A stretch of DNA of 64,000 bases. Source: Nitrospira sp. (lineage in GTDB: Bacteria > Nitrospirota > Nitrospiria > Nitrospirales > Nitrospiraceae). Under the pieces are notes generated by a model. That model had not been told where the DNA came from and searched no databases. It saw only the letters and a list, made by a program, of their open reading frames with translations. The translations under genes and the position numbers were made by a program. Where the stretch lies: contig SPAW01000012.1 of the NCBI GenBank assembly GCA_005239465.1, forward strand, positions 4,553 through 68,552, in the 5' to 3' direction. Positions 26,331 through 35,227 of the stretch are shown here, piece after piece (the stretch's first letter is position 1; each line of letters begins with the position of its first letter).

Positions 26331-27734
26331 ATGCCGCTGCGCGTCCGGCTCACCCTCTGGTACGGGAGCGCGCTCGCGCTGGTCTTGATCATCTTCTCCG
26401 TCGTCCTCTACGCCATCACAGCCCGCAATCTTCGCGACGCCGTCGATCAATCACTCGAAGAAACCGCTACCACCGCCGTGCGCTCGCTCGAAGAGCGCGG
26501 GTTTCTTCCGCTCATCGACGAAGAAGAACTGCTCTCCCAATTTCCCGAACTGGCTCGGATCGATAAGTTCTTCCAGATTTTCAGCCCTTCCGGCACGATT
26601 ACGATCCGTTCCCCGAATATTAAACAGCACGAGGTTCCGCTCAGCCGGACCGCCCTTGAAACCACATTCACTGGACGGACCATTTTCGAATCGGCCAAGT
26701 ATCCCAACGAGCCACAGCTGCGTCTCATCTCCGTGCCGATCATCTACCGGGGCAACCTCCTCTACATCGTGCAGGTCGGCACATCGATGGAGTCGATCGA
26801 GGAGACGCTGCATCGTTTCCTCATTCTGCTCATTGTGGCCATGCCGATCGCCCTGGCCGTCTCGCTTGCCGCGGGATGGTTCCTGGCAGGACGGGCCTTG
26901 CGTCCTGTCGATGCCATCACCCTCGCCGCACAACGCATCGCCGCGGGAGATCTCAGCCAGCGCCTCACCATGTCGACGGCGCCCGACGAAATCGGCCGAC
27001 TTGCCGGGACATTCAACGACATGATCGGCCGGCTGGATACCTCCTTTCGGCAGATCCGCCAATTCACCAGCGATGCCTCGCATGAGCTGCGGACGCCGCT
27101 GACCGTGATGAAAGGCGAAACGGAGCTCGTTCTGCGGCGGCCTCGTCCTCTTGAAGATTATCAATCGGTGCTTGAGAGCAATCTGGAAGAGATCGATCGC
27201 ATGGCCCGCATCGTCGACGAACTGCTGTTCTTGTCCCGCGCCGATATGGGCGAGGTGAAGATGGAGTCGCTGCCGGTTGCCCTCGAGTCGCTGGTTGAGG
27301 ATATCCATCGCCAGGCCACGTTGCTAGGTCAGGATCGGAATATTGAGGTCGTGCTGGGAACGGTCATGCCGGCGGTAGTGCAAGGCGACGAATTGCGGCT
27401 CCGCGAACTGCTGCTCAATTTGGTCGAGAACGCAGTCAAGTATTCTCACCCTGGCGGGAAAGTTGAAATCGCCCTCGTAACAAACGGCCAACACACCAGT
27501 CTCTCTGTGACCGATCAGGGCATCGGCATCGCACCGGCAGACCACGCCCGGATCTTCGATCGCTTCTTCCGTACCGACGATGCGCGCGCCCACACCAAGA
27601 AAGGGACCGGCCTCGGCCTCGCGATCTGTTCGTGGATTGTCGAATCCCACAGGGGCCGGATCGACGTGAAAAGCGACGTAGGCCACGGTTCTACATTTAC
27701 CGTTACACTGCCCCTCGCGCCACGATCAGCTTAA
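26331..27734 (+). CDS. sensor histidine kinase
   Basis: 467 residues from ATG 26331, preceded by CAGGAG; an in-frame upstream start would add nine residues. Two membrane helices (about 10-30 and 163-187) flank a periplasmic sensor of about 130 residues. A HAMP domain (188-240) follows, then the phosphoacceptor His251 in DASHELRTPLTVM. The ATPase has the N box (LLNLVENAVKYS), DQGIGIAP and GTGLGLAI. It is CusS/CopS-like and pairs with the regulator at 25281. The signal is unknown. The gene ends with TAA that is the outer tip of a repeat. Confidence 0.93.
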   Translation: MPLRVRLTLWYGSALALVLIIFSVVLYAITARNLRDAVDQSLEETATTAVRSLEERGFLPLIDEEELLSQFPELARIDKFFQIFSPSGTITIRSPNIKQHEVPLSRTALETTFTGRTIFESAKYPNEPQLRLISVPIIYRGNLLYIVQVGTSMESIEETLHRFLILLIVAMPIALAVSLAAGWFLAGRALRPVDAITLAAQRIAAGDLSQRLTMSTAPDEIGRLAGTFNDMIGRLDTSFRQIRQFTSDASHELRTPLTVMKGETELVLRRPRPLEDYQSVLESNLEEIDRMARIVDELLFLSRADMGEVKMESLPVALESLVEDIHRQATLLGQDRNIEVVLGTVMPAVVQGDELRLRELLLNLVENAVKYSHPGGKVEIALVTNGQHTSLSVTDQGIGIAPADHARIFDRFFRTDDARAHTKKGTGLGLAICSWIVESHRGRIDVKSDVGHGSTFTVTLPLAPRSA

Positions 27735-27936
27735 CAGGATGCTGAAAAAGTCCGCCCGCTTCGTTCTCGCCGCGCTCAGAGGCTCAACGTACCGAAGCGT
27801 ACGCCTCTCCTCTTCGCTTGCTGCGGCCTTGCTGGACGGACTTTTTGAGTATCCTGGTGGTGTTCCCCTGTCGTCCCAGACGTGCAGACGAGCGAAGTTC
27901 TGGCGCGCCTACAAAAGTTTTCCCGCAGCCTGTTAG
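27732..27936 (+). repeat. stop-abutting repeat, copy 3 (most regular)
   Basis: Starts TAACAGGATGCTGAAAAAG (TAA is the kinase stop) and ends CAGCCTGTTAG, giving a matching outer tip TAACAGG...CCTGTTA. The inner arms AAAAAGTCCGCCC and GGACGGACTTTTTGAG form a strong stem around CTCAGAGGCTC and GCTGCGGCCTTGCTG. The tail is shared with the copies at 5187 and 58360. The T run after GGAC could terminate transcription. Confidence 0.85.
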
Positions 27937-28048
27937 GACTTTTTAATACCCGCCTAATCCTCCTCTCATCGCCGGCTGCTACCCTCCTCGTAGTATTTTT
28001 TAGAAGCGATTCTCTGCCACCGCTCTTATTTGGCGTAAGGAGGACAGC

Positions 28049-29561
28049 ATGAAACAACTCGTTCATCGGACCGTTCCTGAGACGATCGGCGTCGCGCTTT
28101 TGGGTGCCATCCTTCTCTGGGGTGGCCAATCACTGACCCCGTCGCCTGCCTCGAGCGCATCCGCTCCAAGCTCATCGCCCGCAATCCCGGCACCAGTCGC
28201 GCCGACGTCGAACGGGTTTGCAGAAGTCGCCAAGGTCGTGACGCCAGCGGTCGTCAACATCACCACGGTCACGGTTGAAAAGATATCGGAGAGACGCTCC
28301 ATGCCGGATGAGTTGCGTGAACGGATGGAAGAGCTCTTCGGCGGACCGGGGGGGCCGTTCGGTCCTCGGGGATTCCGCGGGCCACAAGGGCCTGGTGAGC
28401 CCCGCAGCCATCGTGGCGGCGGACAGGGGTCCGGAGTCATCGTCTCATCCGATGGGTACGTCCTGACGAACAACCATGTGATCGACGGTGCGCGTGAAGT
28501 CACGGTCACGCTGCCGGACAAGCGGGAATTCAAGGGCAAGATTATCGGAGCCGATCCTAGAACCGATCTCGCCGTCGTGAAGATCGATGGACAGAACCTG
28601 CCGACGGTCACGTGGGGAGATGCGTCGAAGTTGCAGGTGGGTGAGTATGTGCTGGCCGTCGGCAATCCGTTTGGTCTGAACTCGACCGTGACCCTCGGCA
28701 TCGTCAGCGCACTGGGCCGCGGGCGCATGGGCATCACACAGTATGAAGACTTCATCCAAACCGACGCGGCGATCAATCCCGGAAACTCCGGTGGAGCGTT
28801 GGTCAACACGAAAGGCGAGTTGGTGGGAATTAATACGGCCATCTTCTCGCAGACCGGCGGCTACCAAGGTGTGGGCTTTGCCGTCCCCACCAGCATGGGC
28901 AAGCCCATCTATGAAAGCCTGATCAAGGACGGAAAAGTCGTGCGTGGATACCTCGGCGTTGGGATTCAGGATCTCACTCATGATCTGGCCAAGTCTTTCG
29001 GGATCACCCAGACTAAGGGCGCACTGGTCAGTGACGTGAAGGAAGACGGTCCGGCAGACCAAGCCGGTCTCAAACAAGGTGACGTTATCACCGCCTATGA
29101 GGGGTCGCTGGTTGAAGACGCAGTGGCGTTGCAGCGGCTTGTCACGCGAACGGCGGTGGGAGCCAACGTAACGGTGACAGTCATTCGTGAAGGGCATGAG
29201 AAGAATTTCACTGTGACCATACGTGAACAGCAGGAAACCTCCAAGATTGCGAAGGTCGAGACCGGTGACCAGGAGTACGCCTTCGTCGGAGTCGCCGTCC
29301 AGGACCTTGATCGGGACAGGGCCAAAGAGTTGGGCATCAAGGGCAAGGCTCAGGGCGTGGTCGTGACCCGCGTCGAACCAGATAGTGGGGGGGGAGAAAG
29401 CCGGCCTGGCGCCTGGCGATATAATCAGGGAGATCAACCGGCAGCCGGTGAGGTCGGTGAAGGACTTCGAGAAAGTGTCGGCCTCCGTCAAGAAAGGGGA
29501 CAACGTCTTGATCCTGATTAGCCGACGCGGCGCGGCGCTATTCTTGTCGGCAAAGGTCTAA
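28049..29561 (+). pseudogene. HtrA/DegP-type periplasmic protease, frameshifted in a G run
   Basis: ATG 28049 follows TAAGGAGGACAGC. A membrane/signal segment is at residues 10-30. The trypsin-like domain has the triad His in NNHVID, Asp in RTDLAVVKID and Ser in NPGNSGGALVN. A first PDZ domain covers about residues 300-385, and a second begins at YAFVGVAVQDLDRD. At 29387-29394 a run of eight G shifts the frame and the reading ends at 29521. With seven G the protein continues GEKAGLAPGDIIREINRQPV to a stop at 29561, completing PDZ2. It could be a base-call error, slippage-based phase variation, or true loss. The catalytic part is unaffected. Confidence 0.8.
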
Positions 29562-29572
29562 CACAAGATAGT

Positions 29573-29622
29573 AAAAAAGGGAGGGGAAGGATCGTAGTGA
29601 CCCGCCCCACCCCCTTATTTTC
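29573..29622. terminator. candidate bidirectional terminator between htrA and purU
   Basis: AAAAAAGGGAGGGG faces CCCCACCCCCTTATTTT around a loop of about 18 nt, with A and T runs outside the stem, in a convergent gene pair. Pairing is imperfect in the middle. Confidence 0.55.
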
Positions 29623-29635
29623 CATCCGTCACGAT

Positions 29636-30502
29636 TTAGTCGAACACAACCGTCTTCTTGCCGTAGACCAGCACCCGCCGTTCAATATGACGGCGCACGG
29701 CGCGGGCCAGCACAATCTCCTCCAGATCCCGCCCCTTTCGAACTAAATCCTCAACCGTATCCCGGTGGCCCACGCGGATCACGTCTTGCTCAATGATCGG
29801 CCCCTCGTCCAGATCCTGTGTCGCATAGTGCGCCGTTGCCCCGATGATTTTTACACCGCGTTCATAGGCCTGCCGATAGGGATTCGCGCCAATGAAGGCG
29901 GGAAGGAAGGAATGGTGAATGTTGATGACCGGGCAGCCGACCTGCGAAAGAAACTCAACGCTGAGGATCTGCATGTAGCGAGCCATCACGACGAGTTCGA
30001 CGCGCTGCTCTCGTAACAGCGATACTACTTGCTGCTCCTGCTGCGGCTTTGTCTCTTTCGTAACCGGACAGACCACAAATGGGATCTTGAACAGCTCAGC
30101 CCAGCTCGCGCAGGTGTCATGATTGGAGATAATGACAGGGATGTCGATATGTAGCTCGTCCCGCCGATGCCGTTGAAGCAAATCTGCCAAACAGTGATCC
30201 TGCTTCGACACCAACATGCCGACGCGGGTGCGCCGACTGGAGGGATGGACCTCATACCGCATCTCGAACACTTTGGCGATCGGAGCAAAAGCTGCAGGGA
30301 TCTCATCGGGCGGAATCTGCAACCCCTCCGTCGCAAACTCCATCCGCATCAAGAAATCGTTCGTCTCTTCGTCCGTATGATGATCGGAATCGAGGATGTT
30401 GCCGCCAAAGTCATGAATGAACCCCGAGACACGGGCGACTATGCCTTTCCGATCCTTACAGTTGATGAGGAGAACAACCGACTCTTTCTTCTGTGCCGCC
30501 AT
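29636..30502 (-). CDS. purU: formyltetrahydrofolate deformylase
   Basis: 288 residues from ATG 30502 (a TTG at 30535 would add 11). The N-terminal ACT domain has VVLLINCKDRKGIVARVSGF, and the catalytic formyltransferase-like domain has IPVIISNHD and INIHHSFLPAFIGANPY, with the conserved catalytic triad (Asn in SNHD, His in HHSFLP and Asp in YATQDLDEGPIIEQ). It hydrolyses 10-formyl-THF to formate and THF, and may balance one-carbon pools together with gcvP. It sits just downstream of rimO on the same strand. Length fits the family. Confidence 0.93.
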   Translation of the reverse strand: MAAQKKESVVLLINCKDRKGIVARVSGFIHDFGGNILDSDHHTDEETNDFLMRMEFATEGLQIPPDEIPAAFAPIAKVFEMRYEVHPSSRRTRVGMLVSKQDHCLADLLQRHRRDELHIDIPVIISNHDTCASWAELFKIPFVVCPVTKETKPQQEQQVVSLLREQRVELVVMARYMQILSVEFLSQVGCPVINIHHSFLPAFIGANPYRQAYERGVKIIGATAHYATQDLDEGPIIEQDVIRVGHRDTVEDLVRKGRDLEEIVLARAVRRHIERRVLVYGKKTVVFD

Positions 30503-30573
30503 GTTTATAGATAACGTGTTGGTTGACTCGTTCAAGTGTAGCAGAGGGAGGCAGGCCTGTGATGACTGCGGGA

Positions 30574-31977
30574 TTACGTGACGATATGTCCGACAAGGTC
30601 ATACGTCGCCGCATCGGTGATCTCGACCGTGACAAGATCCCCGGCCGCGGCGGTCCCGTCGTTGATGTAGACGACGCCGTCGATTTCAGGAGCCAATCCT
30701 TCGTGGCGGCCTTCAAGCAGCCATTCGGTCTCTTCAGAAACTCCTTCGACCATCACGTACATGGTCGACCCAATACGAGCTCGGCCTCGTGCCATCGCGA
30801 TCTCTTCCTGTATGGCCAGGAGTTCATTGCGACGTTCGTCCATTACCGAACGCTCGACCTTCTCATCAAAGTCCACCGCCGACGTGTCCTCTTCATCAGA
30901 ATACAGAAACACCGCCACCCGATCGAACTCGGCGTTCTCCACGTACATCTTCAATTCGTTGAAGGCCGCTTCGGTTTCGCCAGGAAATCCGACGATGAAG
31001 GCCGTCCGAAAAGTCGCGCCGGGAATGCGGGTGCGAATCCGATCCACCAACGTCTCGATGGCAGCGCGATCACCGAGCCGATGCATGCGTTTCAGCATCC
31101 GATCATTGATGTGCTGGAACGGCATGTCGATATACTTCGTGATCTTTTCTTCGCCGGCATAGAGATCCAGCAGTTCATCCGTAATTTGTTGCGGATAGAG
31201 GTAGAACGGCCTGACCCAGTGCAGGTCTTTCACCTTCACCAACTCCCGAAGCAGGCTCACGAGCCCCTGGTGCAGGCCCAGATCCACCCCGTAGTTGATC
31301 GTGTCCTGGGAAATGAGATTGATTTCTTTTACGCCCTCCGTGGCCAGGCGCTGTGCTTCGGCCACGATTGATTCCACGGGCCGGCTGCGCTGCTTGCCCC
31401 GCATCAGCGGAATCGCGCAGAAGGCGCAATTGCGATTGCAGCCTTCAGCGATCTTCACATAGGCACTGTGCTGCTTGCCGAGCCGCAGGCGCGGAGCTAG
31501 TTCATCATAGAGATAGGGCGGTTTGCTGATCCAGAGACGCTGATGCCGCTTTTTCGGCGCCAAGAGATCGCGACAGATATCGGCGATCTTGCCGAACTCC
31601 CCGGTCCCGACCACGCCATCCAGTTCCGGCAATTCCTTGAGCAAGTCTCCTTGGTACCGTTGGGCCAGGCAACCGGCGGCGATGAGGACGCGACAAGATC
31701 CCTTTTTCTTCAGCTTGCCCTGTTCGAGGATCGTATTGATCGACTCTTGCTTCGCTTCTTCGATAAAGCCACAGGTATTGATGATCACCACCTCGGCTTT
31801 TTTCGGATCGCCGGTCAGTTGGAATCCGTCATGGACAAGAGTACCCAACATCACTTCAGAGTCGACCTGGTTTTTGGAACAACCCAGATTGACGAAGCCG
31901 ATCGTGGTTTTTCTGTCGTTCACTGGAGAGGATGTCGCGCGTCCTGGACGAGCAAGCTTGATCAGTGACTGACTCAT
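30574..31977 (-). CDS. rimO: ribosomal protein S12 methylthiotransferase
   Basis: 467 residues. The N-terminal UPF0004 domain has NLGCSKNQVDSEVMLG, INTCGFIEEAKQESI and AAGCLAQRY with three Cys for the auxiliary cluster. The radical-SAM site is CNRNCAFCAIP. A C-terminal TRAM-like domain follows. The SCSKNQ/GxCS pattern and conserved EGCNRNC distinguish RimO from MiaB. It adds a methylthio group to Asp89 of S12. The ATG at 31977 has a weak ribosome site. purU follows after about 70 bp. Confidence 0.95.
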   Translation of the reverse strand: MSQSLIKLARPGRATSSPVNDRKTTIGFVNLGCSKNQVDSEVMLGTLVHDGFQLTGDPKKAEVVIINTCGFIEEAKQESINTILEQGKLKKKGSCRVLIAAGCLAQRYQGDLLKELPELDGVVGTGEFGKIADICRDLLAPKKRHQRLWISKPPYLYDELAPRLRLGKQHSAYVKIAEGCNRNCAFCAIPLMRGKQRSRPVESIVAEAQRLATEGVKEINLISQDTINYGVDLGLHQGLVSLLRELVKVKDLHWVRPFYLYPQQITDELLDLYAGEEKITKYIDMPFQHINDRMLKRMHRLGDRAAIETLVDRIRTRIPGATFRTAFIVGFPGETEAAFNELKMYVENAEFDRVAVFLYSDEEDTSAVDFDEKVERSVMDERRNELLAIQEEIAMARGRARIGSTMYVMVEGVSEETEWLLEGRHEGLAPEIDGVVYINDGTAAAGDLVTVEITDAATYDLVGHIVT

Positions 31978-32060
31978 AAGGGAGTCAGTCTACGGGACGG
32001 CCAAAAAGCCTGTCAATGAGACCCTTGCGGGGAATAGACCGATTCCCCTAGAGTGCGTCC

Positions 32061-32597
32061 ATGATTCGCACGTTTCAGGGGATCAAACCGACCGTTCCTC
32101 AGTCCTGCTTTGTCGAAGACACAGCGGTCGTGATCGGTGATGTCGTCATGGGGGAGGACTGCAGCGTGTGGTTCAATGCCGTGATTCGAGGTGATGTCAA
32201 TTACGTCCGGATCGGCGATCGGACCAACGTCCAAGATCTCTGCATGTTGCACGTCACCCACGACACGCACCCCCTCATCATCGGGAATGACGTGACCATC
32301 GGCCACAACGTGGTCCTCCACGGCTGCACCATCAAGGATCGCGTGCTGGTCGGAATGGGCGCCATCATCATGGACGGAGCGGTCATGGGGGAGGATTCGG
32401 TCGTGGGAGCCGGCGCCTTGGTCGTGGAAGGAACCGTGGTTCCGCCGAAGAGCGTGATTCTCGGTTCGCCTGCCCGCGTCCGGCGATCGACGACTGACAA
32501 GGAGCTCGCCTGGATCAAGGAATCAGCGGAGAACTATGTGAAGTACGCGCGCCAGTATCTTACCGATTCAGGAAAGAACGCTGGGTTCAGAGTGTGA
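32061..32597 (+). CDS. gamma-class carbonic anhydrase-like hexapeptide protein
   Basis: 178 residues of left-handed beta-helix repeats (VVMGEDCSVWFNAVIRGD, VTIGHNVVLHGCTI, GMGAIIMDGAVMGEDS). Zinc-binding His are in HVTHDTHPL and GHNVVLHG; the layout matches YrdA/PaaY-type gamma carbonic anhydrases. Carbonic anhydrase activity has been shown for only some members. Divergent from rimO with an 83-bp gap. The stop is followed at once by a word-stutter palindrome shared with the convergent gene. Confidence 0.9.
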   Translation: MIRTFQGIKPTVPQSCFVEDTAVVIGDVVMGEDCSVWFNAVIRGDVNYVRIGDRTNVQDLCMLHVTHDTHPLIIGNDVTIGHNVVLHGCTIKDRVLVGMGAIIMDGAVMGEDSVVGAGALVVEGTVVPPKSVILGSPARVRRSTTDKELAWIKESAENYVKYARQYLTDSGKNAGFRV

Positions 32598-32664
32598 AAG
32601 TTTGAAAGTTGCAAAGTTCAGGGGACCACTTCAACTTTACACCTTCGGAACTTTCCAACTTTTG
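32594..32664. repeat. word-stutter palindrome, GAAAGTT type
   Basis: GAAAGTTTGAAAGTTGCAAAG faces CAACTTTACACC and GGAACTTTCCAACTTTTG. The left arm starts at the stop of the carbonic-anhydrase-like gene and the right arm enters the 3' end of the convergent gene, so it fills the gap and could act as a two-way terminator. Confidence 0.65.
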
Positions 32665-33362
32665 AACCGGCTCCGACCGATCCGCATGAAACAGATCGGG
32701 TCCCCAACGAGCGCCGTTGGGTACTGGTGCCGCTCAACGCGATAAGGAATCCTGTGGCGGTGACACCACTCCGCAATCCAGACCACTTCCTCGGTCGACG
32801 TCGTCACCAGCCCTGGAAGACTGAGCTTGGGCATACAACGATTTACGATGCCTTGCACGATTCGCCGCTCTTTCTGGAATCGTACCGGGTTGAATGTCAC
32901 CGGGTTAGCCTCTCCATATGCCAACGGCGCCAGGTGAGGGAACCGCTCCGGGTCGTTCAGCACGCTCACGATCCACAGATGATCGAATCGGCCCCGCACC
33001 GATGCCGCATCACGTGCACGAAATGTAATGGGTAGCGGTCGACAGACACGATTGAGGACTGCTACCTCAGATCGACGAAGATTGTAGGGTTCCACCTGGC
33101 GCTGACAATCCAGCGCTTCAACCAGCAATGCGGGAAGCTCCGCCACCCCGGCGCCGATGTAGAGACTCCGCCCTCCACATGGCAATTTCTCCAACAAGGC
33201 CCCAGCTATTCTGATCCCGAGTCGCAGGCAGGGCTTCCTCCTCGCATGCCAGAACTTGTCCCCGCCCTTCCAACAATAGACCCGCCCCAGCGTTTTGTAA
33301 TCGAGCTGAGCAAAGACCTTCGCAATGAGCGCCTTGGTGGCGCGACTGACTTTTGATGCCAT
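32637..33362 (-). CDS. hypothetical protein with methyltransferase-like motif
   Basis: 241 residues from ATG 33362, which overlaps the stop of the M28 peptidase gene by one base (TGATG), so translation is coupled. A longer frame upstream to 33767 only reads antisense of the peptidase. SLYIGAGVAELPALLVEAL resembles a SAM-binding motif I and FDHLWIVSVLND a later strand, so a Rossmann-type methyltransferase is possible, but I cannot name the family. The C-terminus is basic (RIGRSRFKSWKVPKV). Confidence 0.6.
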   Translation of the reverse strand: MASKVSRATKALIAKVFAQLDYKTLGRVYCWKGGDKFWHARRKPCLRLGIRIAGALLEKLPCGGRSLYIGAGVAELPALLVEALDCQRQVEPYNLRRSEVAVLNRVCRPLPITFRARDAASVRGRFDHLWIVSVLNDPERFPHLAPLAYGEANPVTFNPVRFQKERRIVQGIVNRCMPKLSLPGLVTTSTEEVVWIAEWCHRHRIPYRVERHQYPTALVGDPICFMRIGRSRFKSWKVPKV

Positions 33363-34225
33363 CAGGAGCCCTCCGTAGATCCAGCGAAGGCCATCACAAC
33401 CGCCGTCACTGCATCGGCAACAGAAGCCATGAAATCGAGATTCAAGGTTTCGAGGGTATCCGTTGGCTGGTGGTAATGGGGATTGCGAAAATTGGCCGTG
33501 TCGGTCAGCATCACCGCTGGAAACCCTTGTTCCCAGAATGACGTGTGGTCGCTCCTTCTGGTGTCTGGTAATAGTTCGCCGTTGCCAGGGACAACCAAGG
33601 GGACGATCGGCACGTGGGGCCTCATGGCTTGCTCCACCGCCATCGTCAGGGCCTGTGAACCCTGGTTGCCGATTACGGCGAGAAAGTTTCCAACGGTCGG
33701 AACGGTCATTGGCACACCGGGCGGAATTTTTTGAGATCCTTCCTCGACTCGCGCGTACCCCACACATTCCAAAACGATCGCGCCAAGTACTGCTTGCTGT
33801 GTAGCGCTTAGCTGGGCGGCATAGGCACGACTTCCCAACAAATTCTCTTCTTCAAGGCAAAAGGCAATGAATCGGACCGGCCGTTGGAGAGGCACCGGTA
33901 CGAGCTGACGCGCGACATCCAGAAGAACGGCCAGCGCACTGGCATTGTCGTCCGCCCCAGGGGAACCGGAGGCGGTATCGTAATGCGCCGCCAGAATGAG
34001 CGGAGCGAGCGATGAATCCGTGTTTTGTGAAGTCGTCGCAATCACATTTTCATAGATCCCACCCCAAGCTGAAAACTCATGCAACGCCGTCGTGAGACCA
34101 AGACTCGTGAACTGTTGTTTAAGATAGTCAGCCGTGCCTCGCAGCGCTCCAGGGGAGGAATCAGGATGCCGTTCCCCAATGATATGTTCGAGATGAGGGG
34201 TGAAGCGATCGGTGTGGGCAGACAC
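33362..34225 (-). CDS. M28-family zinc aminopeptidase
   Basis: 287 residues of an M28 catalytic domain. The metal ligands are all visible: LAAHYDTASGSPGADDNASA, CLEEENLLGSRAYA, and NPHYHQPTDTLETL near the end. No signal peptide, so it is probably cytoplasmic. The family removes N-terminal residues or cyclises glutamine; the exact specificity is not evident. It is 25 bp downstream of argB and overlaps the start of the hypothetical gene that follows. Confidence 0.88.
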   Translation of the reverse strand: MSAHTDRFTPHLEHIIGERHPDSSPGALRGTADYLKQQFTSLGLTTALHEFSAWGGIYENVIATTSQNTDSSLAPLILAAHYDTASGSPGADDNASALAVLLDVARQLVPVPLQRPVRFIAFCLEEENLLGSRAYAAQLSATQQAVLGAIVLECVGYARVEEGSQKIPPGVPMTVPTVGNFLAVIGNQGSQALTMAVEQAMRPHVPIVPLVVPGNGELLPDTRRSDHTSFWEQGFPAVMLTDTANFRNPHYHQPTDTLETLNLDFMASVADAVTAVVMAFAGSTEGS

Positions 34226-34250
34226 TCAATGGTTCCCGGATGCAGGAGCG

Positions 34251-35147
34251 TTACGATGTGATCTCGGTCCCGATGCCTTTATGCGTGAAGATTTCGAGCA
34301 AGATGGCGTGGGGTACTCGCCCATCAATGATGTGCGCTTTTCCGACCCCTCCGGCCAATGCATCAAGGCAGGCGTGGACTTTCGGCAGCATGCCTTCCGT
34401 GATCGTTCCTTTCTTCACCATGCGCTGGACGTCTTTGCGTGACACGGTGGAGAGATGGCGACCCTTGGCATCGCGAATGCCTTTGATGTCCGTCATCATG
34501 ACGAGCTTTTCTGCATGCAAGGCCCCGGCCACGGCACCCGCCACGAGATCAGCGTTGATGTTGTACGTATTCCCCTCACGATCCGTTCCGATCGGAGCGA
34601 TGATGGGAATGTAATGGTCACCTTGGAGTTTGTGGAGGAGGCTCGGATCGACCTTTTCGATATCGCCGACCAGACCGAAGTCCCCTTCGCTCTCTTCCCC
34701 GTCCAGATCGCGCTCTAAACTGTCCGCCCAGGCCTTGGCCGTCAGCGGCTTGCTCAGAATCAGTCCTCCGTCTTTTCCACTCAGACCGACCGCGCTGCCG
34801 CCGTGCCGGTTGATGAGATCGGTGATCTCCATATTGATTTTCCCGGCCAGCACCATCTCTACGATTTCCATCGTCGCCTCGTCGGTCACCCGTACGCCAT
34901 GACGGAACTTCGCTTCGATCCCGAGCCGATCCAACATCTTGTCGATCTGGGGTCCACCGCCGTGAACGATGACCGGATTGATCCCGACGTACTTCAACAG
35001 CACCACATCCTGCGCAAAGCGCTCCTTCAGGGAGGGATCCGTCATGGCATGGCCGCCGTACTTCACCACCACGGTCTTCCCGCGAAATGTCCGAATGTAG
35101 GGCAAGGCCTCGATCAGGACGTTGGCTTTCTTGATGAGTCTGTTCAT
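34251..35147 (-). CDS. argB: acetylglutamate kinase
   Basis: 298 residues. Landmarks are VVVKYGGHAM, IVHGGGPQIDKMLDRLG, INRHGGSAVGLSGKDG, NINADLVAGAVAGAL and MLPKVHACLDALAGGV. It phosphorylates N-acetylglutamate, the second step of arginine synthesis. The N-terminal extension (NRLIKKANVLIEALPYIR) is the helix that allows hexamer formation and arginine feedback in sensitive enzymes. It lies downstream of hslU, as in other Nitrospira-like gene orders. Complete, no anomalies. Confidence 0.97.
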   Translation of the reverse strand: MNRLIKKANVLIEALPYIRTFRGKTVVVKYGGHAMTDPSLKERFAQDVVLLKYVGINPVIVHGGGPQIDKMLDRLGIEAKFRHGVRVTDEATMEIVEMVLAGKINMEITDLINRHGGSAVGLSGKDGGLILSKPLTAKAWADSLERDLDGEESEGDFGLVGDIEKVDPSLLHKLQGDHYIPIIAPIGTDREGNTYNINADLVAGAVAGALHAEKLVMMTDIKGIRDAKGRHLSTVSRKDVQRMVKKGTITEGMLPKVHACLDALAGGVGKAHIIDGRVPHAILLEIFTHKGIGTEITS

Positions 35148-35152
35148 TGTTC

Positions 35153-35224
35153 TCTCCTAACCATCAGTTTTCAGCTTTCAGCATTCAGCTCAGAGAAGCT
35201 GATAGCGGGAGGCTGACTGCTGAT
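35153..35224. repeat. word-stutter palindrome, TCAGCTTTCAGC type
   Basis: CATCAGTTTTCAGCTTTCAG at the left faces AGCTGATAGCGGGAGGCTGA and CTGCTGATCG at the right. It fills the gap between hslU and argB on one transcript and can fold into a long imperfect hairpin. Confidence 0.65.
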
Positions 35225-35227
35225 CGC

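Noticed and set aside
32637-33767. 376-codon version of the gene at 32637
   Set aside because: The first 134 codons are the antisense of the M28 peptidase; the ATG at 33362 overlaps the peptidase stop and is the natural start.
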